A stretch of DNA of 34,242 nucleotides from Ruminococcaceae bacterium OttesenSCG-928-D13 (lineage in GTDB: Bacteria; Bacillota; Clostridia; Oscillospirales; Ruminococcaceae): assembly GCA_030266915.1 (NCBI GenBank), contig JAJDIZ010000010.1, positions 1 to 34,242 of the forward strand, written 5' to 3'. A program made the position numbers and the translations under genes. This document shows, in pieces, positions 1 through 7,842 of the stretch. Each line of letters begins with the position of its first letter. Position 1 is the first letter of the stretch. A model generated the notes under the pieces. The model was not told where the DNA came from and did no database searches. It saw only the letters and a program-made list of their open reading frames with translations.

Positions 1-2
1 GG

Positions 3-251
3 GAAGGGGACCGCTTCTCCCTACCGCGTCGGGACGTGAGCAAATCCCTGAAAAAATGGATGAACGAGGCGGGCCTGGACCCGGCTCTGCGCCACCGGTT
101 GCCGCTGCTCTGCAACGGTGACAATGTGCTGTGGATATGGGATCATGGTTTTTGCGCCGGGGTTCAGCCGGACACAGGTACGAATAAACTGCTGGTTATC
201 CGAACCGATATTGGTGACACAGGAGGAAACAACAATGGCACGGCACCTTGA
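3..251 (+). CDS. tilS: tRNA(Ile)-lysidine synthase TilS, C-terminal fragment (5' end outside window)
   Basis: Only the last 82 codons are present; the frame is already open at base 3. TilS attaches lysidine to the wobble C of the tRNA(Ile2) CAU anticodon, so that AUA is read as isoleucine. The visible part matches the family's C-terminal domain: a G-D-R-F motif at the very start, then V-S-K-S-L-K-K-W-M, a conserved R-x-x-L-P-L-L block, and an N-V-L-W-I-W-D-H-G-F strand. The catalytic N-terminal PP-loop is upstream and unseen. The gene overlaps the next one, hpt, by 17 bases, and the hpt ribosome-binding site lies inside tilS. The tilS-hpt-ftsH order is standard in Bacillota and supports the name. 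Confidence 0.85.
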   Translation, partial: EGDRFSLPRRDVSKSLKKWMNEAGLDPALRHRLPLLCNGDNVLWIWDHGFCAGVQPDTGTNKLLVIRTDIGDTGGNNNGTAP

Positions 252-789
252 GGAAAAAGACCTGGAGAAATTGATGCTGACCGCCGAACAGGTTCAGCAG
301 AAGGTTGAGGCGCTGGGCGCCGAAATAAGCCGGGATTATGCCGGGAAGGATCTGCTGCTGCTCAGCGTGCTGAAAGGCTCGGTGATCTTCATGGCCGACC
401 TGATGCGGGCCATCACCATCCCGGCGGAGATCGACTTCATGGCGGTGTCCTCCTACGGCAGCGGCACCAAAAGCAGCGGTGTGGTGCGCATCATCAAGGA
501 CATCGAGATTGACCTTGAGGGCAAAGAAATCCTGATTGTGGAGGATATCCTCGACAGTGGCGCAACCCTGAGTTATCTTAAAGAATTGCTGTTGGGACGT
601 AATCCTTCTTCTGTAAAGGTAGTTACCTTGCTGGACAAGCCCTCCCGCCGCAAGGCGGACATCCGGGCCGATTACGTTGGTTTTGAGGTGCCGGATGAGT
701 TCCTCGTGGGCTACGGCCTTGACTATGCCGAAAAATACCGCAACCTGCCGGATATCGGCGTGCTGAAACCTGAGATATACACGGCTTGA
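235..789 (+). CDS. hpt: Hypoxanthine phosphoribosyltransferase
   Basis: The 184-residue product transfers phosphoribose from PRPP to hypoxanthine (and usually guanine) in purine salvage, in the cytoplasm. The PRPP-binding signature V-E-D-I-L-D-S-G-A-T is present, as are the L-S-V-L-K-G-S-V-I-F block (loop I region) and the V-G-F-E-V-P-D-E-F-L-V-G-Y-G-L-D-Y purine-binding and C-terminal motif. The length is normal for the family. The ATG at 235 was chosen because AGGAGG at 221-226 sits eight bases upstream and the product then begins M-A-R-H-L-E-E-K; an in-frame ATG at 118 would only add out-of-frame tilS sequence. The 17-base overlap with tilS suggests translational coupling. Confidence 0.95.
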   Translation: MARHLEEKDLEKLMLTAEQVQQKVEALGAEISRDYAGKDLLLLSVLKGSVIFMADLMRAITIPAEIDFMAVSSYGSGTKSSGVVRIIKDIEIDLEGKEILIVEDILDSGATLSYLKELLLGRNPSSVKVVTLLDKPSRRKADIRADYVGFEVPDEFLVGYGLDYAEKYRNLPDIGVLKPEIYTA

Positions 790-847
790 TCATCCCGGCC
801 GTTAGATAGACTTTTGCCTGACTATAGAATCCCCGGGAGTTGATGGA

Positions 848-2926
848 TTGACCAAGAAACCGCGCTATGCGAACATCATCATCATTGTTATGGTGGTGAT
901 CCTGATTTTTGTGGTGGTTCGCACCAATTTCAGCCCGCAAACCAGCAGCCAGAAGTATTCCGAGATCGTGTCCCAGTTCGAGGCGGGGAACGTGAGCTCC
1001 TTCACCCTCGATGTGGGCAACGGCAACTTGGAATACACCCTGGCCAGCAGCGAAGAAGTGCTGAAGTACAAGATGCCCTACCCGAACCAGTTTTTGAACT
1101 CGGTACCGGATTATCGCGCCGCCTACAAACGGGCGCACGGCGAAGAGATGAAATTCTTCGACTACAAGTATTCCGGCGATAACTCGATCTGGATCTACAT
1201 CATCCCGGCCATCATGCTGATCGCGGTGCTGGGCATCTTCTTCTACTATGTAATGTTCATGCAGAACGACGGGGCCGGAAAGGGCGCCATGAACGTAGGC
1301 AAGGCCAAGGTGAAAAACCAGGCCGACAGCAAAAACAAGACCACCTTCAAGGATGTGGCCGGGGCCGACGAGGAGAAAGAGGAGCTTGAGGAGATTGTCG
1401 AGTTCCTGAAAAACCCGAAGAAGTTCAACGTGCTGGGGGCGCGCATTCCCCACGGCGTACTGCTGGTGGGCCCGCCCGGCACCGGCAAAACCCTGCTGGC
1501 CCGCGCCTGCGCCGGCGAGGCCGGGGTGCCCTTCTACTCAATCTCCGGCTCGGACTTTGTGGAGATGTACGTGGGTGTCGGCGCTTCCCGCGTGCGTGAC
1601 CTGTTTGACAAAGCGAAGAAAACCGCGCCCTGTATCGTGTTTATTGACGAGATCGACGCCGTGGGCCGCCAGCGCGGCGCCGGCCTTGGCGGCGGCCACG
1701 ACGAGCGTGAGCAGACCCTGAACCAGCTGCTGGTGGAAATGGACGGCTTCGACGGCAACGAGGGGGTCATTGTTGTGGCGGCCACCAACCGGGCCGACAT
1801 CCTCGACAAAGCCCTGTTGCGCCCCGGCCGGTTCGACCGGCAGGTGTATGTGGGCCTGCCCGACGTGAAGGGCCGCGAGGAGATTTTGAAGGTCCACACC
1901 CGCAAAAAGCCGCTGGGTCCCGACGTGGATTTGAAGATCATCGCCCGCACCACCCCGGGCTTCACCGGCGCCGACCTGGAGAACCTGGTCAACGAGGCGG
2001 CTTTGCTGGCCGCCCGCCGGGGCCGTAAGGCCATTATCGAAACAGACATCGAGGAGGCCAGCATCAAGGTGATGGCCGGGCCTGAGAAGAAAAGCCGGGT
2101 GGTCACCGAAAAAGAACGCAAGCTGACCGCCTACCACGAGGCCGGGCATGCCATCACGGCCTATTATTGCGACACCTCCGACCCGGTTCACCAGATCACA
2201 ATCATTCCCCACGGCCCGGCCGGCGGTTTTACGATGTATCGCCCCGAGGAGGACGTGCAGTTCCGCACCCGCACCCAGATGCGGGAAAACCTGGTGTCCA
2301 TGCTGGGCGGCCGGGTGAGCGAAAAGCTGGTGCTGGACGACATCTCCACCGGCGCCTCCAACGACCTGGAGCGCGCCACCCGCCTTGCCCGCTCGATGGT
2401 GACCCGGTATGGCTTCTCCGACCGGCTGGGGCCGGTGGTGTACGATGAGAACCCGGGGGAGACCTTCCTTGGGCGGGACTATGGCCACACCCGCACCTAC
2501 AGTGAGGGCGTTGCCAGTGAGATCGACAGCGAAGTGCGCGACATGCTGGACGAGGCCTTCGAATCGGCCAAGACGATTCTTGAGGAGCACATGGACCAGC
2601 TGCACCTGATCTCAAAAACGCTTCTGGAACGTGAAAAGCTTTCCGGGGACGAGTTCCGCATCCTGATGGAGGGCGGCACCCTGCCGCCGTTCGACATCCC
2701 GGAGAAGGCGCCGGCGGCAGACGATGGGGATAAGCCGGAACCGCCGACGGCGCCCATGACCGAAAAACCGGAGTTGGACGACATCCCCGATGGCGCCCAG
2801 CCTGTTCCGGTAGAGGATGAGGCACCCGCGCCCGAGGCGCCCAGAGCCGGGGTGGCGTCTGCCGAACAGGTGACACCCACCCAACCGGAAAACCCCGAGG
2901 CGGCCGGCCCGACGGATGCGCAGTAG
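848..2926 (+). CDS. ftsH: ATP-dependent zinc metalloprotease FtsH
   Basis: A 692-residue membrane-anchored AAA+ protease that degrades misfolded membrane proteins and selected regulators. Order of parts: transmembrane helix at about residues 9-25, an extracytoplasmic domain, a second helix at about 113-136, Walker A G-P-P-G-T-G-K-T at 208-215, Walker B with I-V-F-I-D-E-I-D, the second region of homology (A-T-N-R-A-D-I-L-D and R-P-G-R-F-D-R), then the M41 zinc motif H430-E-A-G-H434. The start is a TTG at 848, eight bases after GGGAG (835-839); no in-frame ATG precedes the first membrane helix. The last 65 or so residues are an acidic, proline- and alanine-rich low-complexity tail. The gene lies 58 bases after hpt, as in many Bacillota. 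Confidence 0.97.
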   Translation: MTKKPRYANIIIIVMVVILIFVVVRTNFSPQTSSQKYSEIVSQFEAGNVSSFTLDVGNGNLEYTLASSEEVLKYKMPYPNQFLNSVPDYRAAYKRAHGEEMKFFDYKYSGDNSIWIYIIPAIMLIAVLGIFFYYVMFMQNDGAGKGAMNVGKAKVKNQADSKNKTTFKDVAGADEEKEELEEIVEFLKNPKKFNVLGARIPHGVLLVGPPGTGKTLLARACAGEAGVPFYSISGSDFVEMYVGVGASRVRDLFDKAKKTAPCIVFIDEIDAVGRQRGAGLGGGHDEREQTLNQLLVEMDGFDGNEGVIVVAATNRADILDKALLRPGRFDRQVYVGLPDVKGREEILKVHTRKKPLGPDVDLKIIARTTPGFTGADLENLVNEAALLAARRGRKAIIETDIEEASIKVMAGPEKKSRVVTEKERKLTAYHEAGHAITAYYCDTSDPVHQITIIPHGPAGGFTMYRPEEDVQFRTRTQMRENLVSMLGGRVSEKLVLDDISTGASNDLERATRLARSMVTRYGFSDRLGPVVYDENPGETFLGRDYGHTRTYSEGVASEIDSEVRDMLDEAFESAKTILEEHMDQLHLISKTLLEREKLSGDEFRILMEGGTLPPFDIPEKAPAADDGDKPEPPTAPMTEKPELDDIPDGAQPVPVEDEAPAPEAPRAGVASAEQVTPTQPENPEAAGPTDAQ

Positions 2927-3022
2927 GCTTGGCTGACCAGCTCAGATTTAAGTGATCATGCGGCGTTTCAACAAGGTATCACGAATAGCACTGGAAAATG
3001 TGCGACGGAGGGATCATCTTTC

Positions 3023-5014
3023 ATGCCCAAAAAGCAGCCGATCATCTATGACAACGAGAGCATCACCAGTCTAAAGGGGGCCGACCGGGTTCGCAAGCGT
3101 CCGGGCGTCATCTTTGGTTCCGACGGGCTGGAGGGCTGTGAGCACGCCATCTTTGAGATCGTCTCAAACTCCATCGATGAGGCGCGTGGCGGCAAGGGCG
3201 ACAAAATCATCGTCTCCAAGTATAAAGATGGCAGCTTCTCGGTGGAGGACTTCGGCAGCGGCATCCCGGTGGACTTCAACAACAAGGAGGACCGCTACAA
3301 CTGGGAGCTGGTGTTCTGTGAGCTTTACGCCGGCGGCAAGTACGACGACCGCGCCGAGCAGTACGAATACTCCCTGGGCTTGAACGGCCTGGGGCTGACC
3401 GCCACCCAGTACGCCAGCGCCTGGATGACCGCTGACGTCTGGCGTGACGGCAAGCACTATCACCTCGACTTCAAAAGCGGCGAAAACGAGGGCGGGCTGC
3501 AGAGCGAGGAGTACAAGGGCCGCCGCACCGGCTCGTTGATCCGCTGGAAGCCGGACATCGGCGTGTTCACCGATATCAACGTGCCCAGCGAATATTTCAC
3601 AGACACGCTGAAAAAACAAGCCGTGGTCAATGCCGGGGTCCACTTCGAGTTTGTGGATGAGACCGGCCCCGAGGGCAAGACAAAGACCGAGTTTTTCTAC
3701 GCCAACGGCATCACCGACTATGTGAACGAGGTGGTGGGCGAGGAGGCCTTCACCCCGGTTCGCTCCATTGAAGGGGCGGCCACCGGGCGCGACCGCGAGG
3801 ACCGCCCCGAGTACAAGGTGAAGATGGCAGCGGCCTTCTGCTTTTCCAATAAGCTACAGATGGTCGAGTATTATCACAACTCCAGCTTCCTTGAGCATGG
3901 GGGCAGCCCGGAGCGTGCGCTGAAAACCGCCTTTGTGAACCAGATTGACGCCTACCTGAAAGCCAAAGGCCTTTACAAGAAGGACGAAAGCCGCATCACC
4001 TTCACCGACGTGCAGGACTGTCTTGTGTACGTCAGTTCGTCCTTTTCCACGATAACCAGCTACGAAAACCAGACCAAGAAGTCGATCACGAACCGGTTCA
4101 TCGCCCAGGCGATGACCGAGTTCCTCAAGCAGAACCTTGAGATATACTTCATCGAAAACCCCGAAGAAGCGCAGAAAATATGCCAGCAGGTGCTGGTGAA
4201 CAAGCAAAGCCGGGAGCATGCCGAAAAAACACGGCAGAGCTTGAAAAAGACGATTGCCACCCAGATGGATATGAACAACCGGGTGCAGAAATTTGTGGAT
4301 TGCCGCTCGAAGGATCCGGCGGTGCGCGAGGTTTACATCGTTGAGGGCGATTCGGCCCTTGGTGCCGTGAAGACCAGCCGTAACGCCGAATTCCAGGCCA
4401 TCATGCCGGTGCGGGGTAAGATTCTCAACTGCCTGAAGGCCGACTATGGCCGAATCTTCAAAAGCGACATCATTGCCGACCTGATCAAGGTGCTGGGCTG
4501 CGGGGTGGAGCTTACCGGTGGCAAATCCCGCAAGGATCTGGCCACCTTTGATATCGATGCACTGCGCTGGAACAAAGTGATCATCTGCACCGACGCCGAC
4601 GTGGATGGCTTCCACATTCGCACCATGATCCTGACGATGATCTACCGGCTGATGCCCACCCTGATAAAAGAGGGTTATATCTACATCGCCGAGACGCCGC
4701 TCTACGAGATAACAACCAAAAACAAGACCTATTTCGCCTACAGTGAGAGCGAAAAGGCGGATGTTCTTGCGAAAATAGGAGAGGGCACCAAGTATACCCT
4801 GCAACGCAGCAAGGGCCTTGGCGAGAACGACCCCGAAATGATGTGGCTGACCACGATGAACCCGGAATCCCGCCGTCTCGTGAAGGTGACCCCGGAGGAG
4901 AGCGCCCGCACGGCCGAGGTGTTTGACCTTCTGGTAGGGGACAATCTCAACGGCCGTAAAGAGCACATTGCCAACCATGGCTATGAGTATCTGGATGAGC
5001 TGGATGTGAGCTAA
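3023..5014 (+). CDS. parE: Type IIA DNA topoisomerase, B (ATPase) subunit, ParE-like, divergent
   Basis: A 663-residue GHKL ATPase subunit that, with the next gene's product, passes one DNA duplex through another. The N-terminal ATPase keeps the catalytic Glu45 and Mg-binding Asn49 (E-I-V-S-N-S-I-D-E), the D76-F-G-S-G-I-P segment, A-G-G-K-Y-D-D and the glycine-rich lid G-L-N-G-L-G-L-T. The TOPRIM domain has Glu441 in V-E-G-D-S-A-L-G and the D524-A-D-V-D-G metal triad. Several positions differ from E. coli GyrB: Ser79 stands where Arg76 normally is, Phe77 replaces Asp74, and Ser48 replaces Asp45. The ATG at 3023 has GGAGGG (3007-3012) in front. It pairs with the A subunit 72 bases downstream. 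ParE versus a second GyrB is an inference from the partner's lack of a GyrA box. Confidence 0.85.
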   Translation: MPKKQPIIYDNESITSLKGADRVRKRPGVIFGSDGLEGCEHAIFEIVSNSIDEARGGKGDKIIVSKYKDGSFSVEDFGSGIPVDFNNKEDRYNWELVFCELYAGGKYDDRAEQYEYSLGLNGLGLTATQYASAWMTADVWRDGKHYHLDFKSGENEGGLQSEEYKGRRTGSLIRWKPDIGVFTDINVPSEYFTDTLKKQAVVNAGVHFEFVDETGPEGKTKTEFFYANGITDYVNEVVGEEAFTPVRSIEGAATGRDREDRPEYKVKMAAAFCFSNKLQMVEYYHNSSFLEHGGSPERALKTAFVNQIDAYLKAKGLYKKDESRITFTDVQDCLVYVSSSFSTITSYENQTKKSITNRFIAQAMTEFLKQNLEIYFIENPEEAQKICQQVLVNKQSREHAEKTRQSLKKTIATQMDMNNRVQKFVDCRSKDPAVREVYIVEGDSALGAVKTSRNAEFQAIMPVRGKILNCLKADYGRIFKSDIIADLIKVLGCGVELTGGKSRKDLATFDIDALRWNKVIICTDADVDGFHIRTMILTMIYRLMPTLIKEGYIYIAETPLYEITTKNKTYFAYSESEKADVLAKIGEGTKYTLQRSKGLGENDPEMMWLTTMNPESRRLVKVTPEESARTAEVFDLLVGDNLNGRKEHIANHGYEYLDELDVS

Positions 5015-5086
5015 ATTTAACTAATTTTATAAACAATGTGCTTTTGCGGCTGTCATTGGTAAATATTTCGATGTGAGGAGAGCGGA

Positions 5087-7354
5087 TTGGCAAGGAAGAA
5101 GAAAAGTGAAGCGGCCATACCCAAGCGTCCCGAACTCGGCGACTCCGTTGAGATTCCGGGCGCTGGTGTTTTGGTTGAGACCGGAATAACACAAACTCTC
5201 GAAGAAAATTTCATGCCCTATGCGATGAGCGTCATAGTCTCCCGGGCTCTGCCGGAGATTGACGGCTTCAAGCCGGCCCACCGCAAGCTGCTGTATACCA
5301 TGTACGACATGGGGCTTTTAAAGGGCGGGCGCACCAAGAGCGCCAACATTGTGGGGGCCACGATGCACCTGAACCCCCATGGGGATGGCGCAATCTATGA
5401 GACAATGGTTCGGATGGCCCGCTCCAACGAGAGCCTGCTGGTGCCCTTTGTGGACAGCAAGGGCAACTTCGGCAAGGCCTACAGCCGGGACATGGCCTAC
5501 GCCGCCCATCGCTACACCGAGGCAAAGCTTGAGCCGGTGTGCGAGGAGTTATTCCGCGATATTGACAAAGAAACTGTCGATTTCACTCCAAACTATGACT
5601 CGACCACTGTGGAGCCAACGCTGCTCCCGGTCACCTTTCCCACCATTCTGGCAAACAACACCCTGGGCATCGCGGTGGGCATGGCGTCGAACATTTGCTC
5701 ATTCAACCTTGTGGAGCTGTGCAACACTACGATTGAACTAATGCGCGACGAAAACCATGACCTGAAATCCACCCTTCCCGCACCGGATTTTGTGGGCGGC
5801 GGCATCATTCAGTACAGTGACGCAGACGTCGACAGCATCTACAACACCGGCCGGGGCAGCCTTAAGGTACGCGCCCGGTGGGCTTATGTCAAGGACGGCA
5901 ACCGCATTGAGATCACCGAGATTCCGCCCACCACCACGGTGGAGGCCATCATGGACCGGATTGCCGACCATGTGAAAGAGGGCCGGATCAAAGAGCTGAA
6001 CGACATGCGGGACGAGACCGACCTGAATGGCCTGCGGTTAACCTTAGACCTGAAACGCGGGCAGGACCCGGACAAGCTGATGGCAAAGCTATTCCGCATG
6101 ACCCCGCTGCGGGATAATTTCTCTGCCAACTTCAACATCCTGATCGGCGGCATGCCGCGGGTGATGGGTGTGCGGGAGATTCTCACCGAATGGATTGCCT
6201 TCCGCACCGAGTGTGTGCGCCGCCGGGTGAGCTTCGAGCTGGCCGGCAAAAAGAAGCGGCTGCACCTGCTGGAGGGCCTGCGTGCTATCCTTTTGGACAT
6301 CGACAAGGCGATTAAAATTGTGCGGGAGACCGAGGCCGAGGCCGAGGTGCTGCCCAACCTGATGATCGGCTTCGGCATCGACAAGGTGCAGGCCGAGTAT
6401 GTGGCCGAGATTCGCCTGCGGAACCTGAACCGGGAGTATATCCTACGCAGGACCGAGGAGATCGAGGGCCTGCAGAAGGATATCGAGGATCTGGATGCCA
6501 CCCTGAAAAGCCGCTCCAGGGTGCGGAAAATCATCACCGATGAGCTGGCACAGGTGCGTGACAAATACGGCAAACCACGCAAAAGCGAAATCGTCTACGA
6601 GGTGGAGTCTGCCGAGGACGAGATTGAGGAGGAGGCTGCGCCCGACTATCCGGTGACTGTTTTCTTCACCCGGGATGGCTACTTCAAGAAGATCACCCCG
6701 GCCTCGCTGCGGATGAGCGGTGAACAAAAGCTGAAGGAAGGGGACGAGATCACCTTCCAGCAGGAAAGCCACAACACAGCGGAAATGTTGGTATTCACAA
6801 ACAAACATCAGGTCTATAAGTCCCGTGTGTGTGAATTTGAGGATGGTAAGGCCAGCGTGATGGGGGATTACCTGCCGGTGCGCCTTGAGATGGAAGAGGG
6901 CGAGGAGCCGGTGCTGCTGGCGCTGACCGATGACTACAAGGGCTTTGTATTGTTCCTGTTTCAGAACGGCAAGGGGGCGAAGGTACCGCTGCAAAGCTAT
7001 GCCACCAAGCAGAACCGTAAAAAGCTTATCAACGCCTACAATGACAAGGCGCCGCTGGCCTGGATGGATATTTTCCGGGCGGAAACCGAGATCGCCATCC
7101 AAACAAGTGCCGGCCGCATGTTGCTGGTGAACACCGCGCAGATTCCCGAAAAGGTGACGAAAAATACCGCAGGTGTGAATGTTATTACCCTAAAGAAGGG
7201 CCAGCGTATCACCGAGGTGCGCAGCACCGACACACTGGAGCTTAAAGATCCGCACCGGTACCGGGTGCGTACCCTGCCGGCGGTAGGGGCGCTTCTGCGG
7301 GCCGATGACATCGTTGAACAGATTGCGCTGGACGAAGCACCCGGGCAGCCCTGA
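5087..7354 (+). CDS. parC: Type IIA DNA topoisomerase, A (cleavage) subunit, ParC-like
   Basis: A 755-residue DNA breakage-reunion subunit. The winged-helix active site contains N-P-H-G-D-G-A-I-Y-E (residues 96-105) and the catalytic tyrosine Tyr143 in A-H-R-Y-T-E; a coiled-coil/tower region (about 300-510) precedes a C-terminal region (about 530-745) that looks like a short beta-pinwheel. I see no GyrA box (Q-R-R-G-G-K-G type), which argues for a decatenating topo IV rather than a supercoiling gyrase. The residues equivalent to E. coli GyrA Ser83 and Asp87 are Gly101 and Glu105. The start is TTG at 5087, six bases after GAGGAG (5075-5080). It forms a two-gene unit with the B subunit; a diverged second gyrase is the alternative. 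Confidence 0.85.
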   Translation: MARKKKSEAAIPKRPELGDSVEIPGAGVLVETGITQTLEENFMPYAMSVIVSRALPEIDGFKPAHRKLLYTMYDMGLLKGGRTKSANIVGATMHLNPHGDGAIYETMVRMARSNESLLVPFVDSKGNFGKAYSRDMAYAAHRYTEAKLEPVCEELFRDIDKETVDFTPNYDSTTVEPTLLPVTFPTILANNTLGIAVGMASNICSFNLVELCNTTIELMRDENHDLKSTLPAPDFVGGGIIQYSDADVDSIYNTGRGSLKVRARWAYVKDGNRIEITEIPPTTTVEAIMDRIADHVKEGRIKELNDMRDETDLNGLRLTLDLKRGQDPDKLMAKLFRMTPLRDNFSANFNILIGGMPRVMGVREILTEWIAFRTECVRRRVSFELAGKKKRLHLLEGLRAILLDIDKAIKIVRETEAEAEVLPNLMIGFGIDKVQAEYVAEIRLRNLNREYILRRTEEIEGLQKDIEDLDATLKSRSRVRKIITDELAQVRDKYGKPRKSEIVYEVESAEDEIEEEAAPDYPVTVFFTRDGYFKKITPASLRMSGEQKLKEGDEITFQQESHNTAEMLVFTNKHQVYKSRVCEFEDGKASVMGDYLPVRLEMEEGEEPVLLALTDDYKGFVLFLFQNGKGAKVPLQSYATKQNRKKLINAYNDKAPLAWMDIFRAETEIAIQTSAGRMLLVNTAQIPEKVTKNTAGVNVITLKKGQRITEVRSTDTLELKDPHRYRVRTLPAVGALLRADDIVEQIALDEAPGQP

Positions 7355-7393
7355 AGATAACCCGGCAAATGTGGGGCTTATCCCTTAAACCGG

Positions 7394-7422
7394 TTGCTTT
7401 TTCCGGTTCTGTGTGATACAAT
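7394..7422 (+). promoter_or_regulatory. Putative sigma-A promoter for secG-rnr
   Basis: TTGCTT (7394-7399) and TACAAT (7417-7422) are separated by 17 bases, and lie 37 bases before the secG start. A six-base inverted repeat, AACCGG (7388-7393) and CCGGTT (7403-7408), brackets the -35 box and might be an operator; this is a guess from position only. Confidence 0.5.
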
Positions 7423-7458
7423 TTTTGCTGTATTCAATATTTGAAATGAGGTCTTGAA

Positions 7459-7707
7459 ATGACAGTTCTTGAAATCGTATTTGGCGTGCTTATGATTCTG
7501 GTGGCCGCTGCCATCATTGTCGTTGTGCTTTCACAGGAATCCAAGGGGCAGGGCCTGTCCGGCGTTATCACCGGAACTGAGATGATGTCCGGTGAATCCC
7601 GCGCCCGTTCGAAGGAGGCCCGGCAGTACCGTGCCACCAAGATTGCCGCGATTGTCTTTTTTGTCATGATCATTCTGATGAATATTTTCAGTATGCTTGC
7701 AAAATAG
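7459..7707 (+). CDS. secG: Preprotein translocase subunit SecG
   Basis: An 82-residue membrane protein, the small accessory subunit of the SecYEG channel that assists SecA-driven export. Two transmembrane helices are seen, at about residues 4-25 and 62-80, joined by a cytoplasmic loop with the characteristic S-Q-E-S-K-G-Q-G-L-S-G-V-I-T-G segment. The size and topology are typical. GAGG (7448-7451) lies seven bases before the ATG. The gene precedes rnr, a secG-rnr order widespread in Bacillota, although the smpB that often follows is not found here. Confidence 0.92.
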   Translation: MTVLEIVFGVLMILVAAAIIVVVLSQESKGQGLSGVITGTEMMSGESRARSKEARQYRATKIAAIVFFVMIILMNIFSMLAK

Positions 7708-7842
7708 GTTGCCGCAGATGAATACCGCCGCAGAAAGGGACAGGGCGGGCCTGACTCAGGCTCGCAGTTGCCGCTTTGCGGCGGTTTGTCGCGTTATTGC
7801 GGCACTTTCATGTGGCGACGGCCCAACCATAAGGAGAAAGCA

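Noticed and set aside
1538-2605. A 355-codon minus-strand frame within ftsH
   Set aside because: Antisense shadow of a well-conserved gene, with no supporting signals.
7708-7842. Small RNA or terminator between secG and rnr
   Set aside because: Only a short CCGC/GCGG hairpin without a T-run is present; not enough to call.
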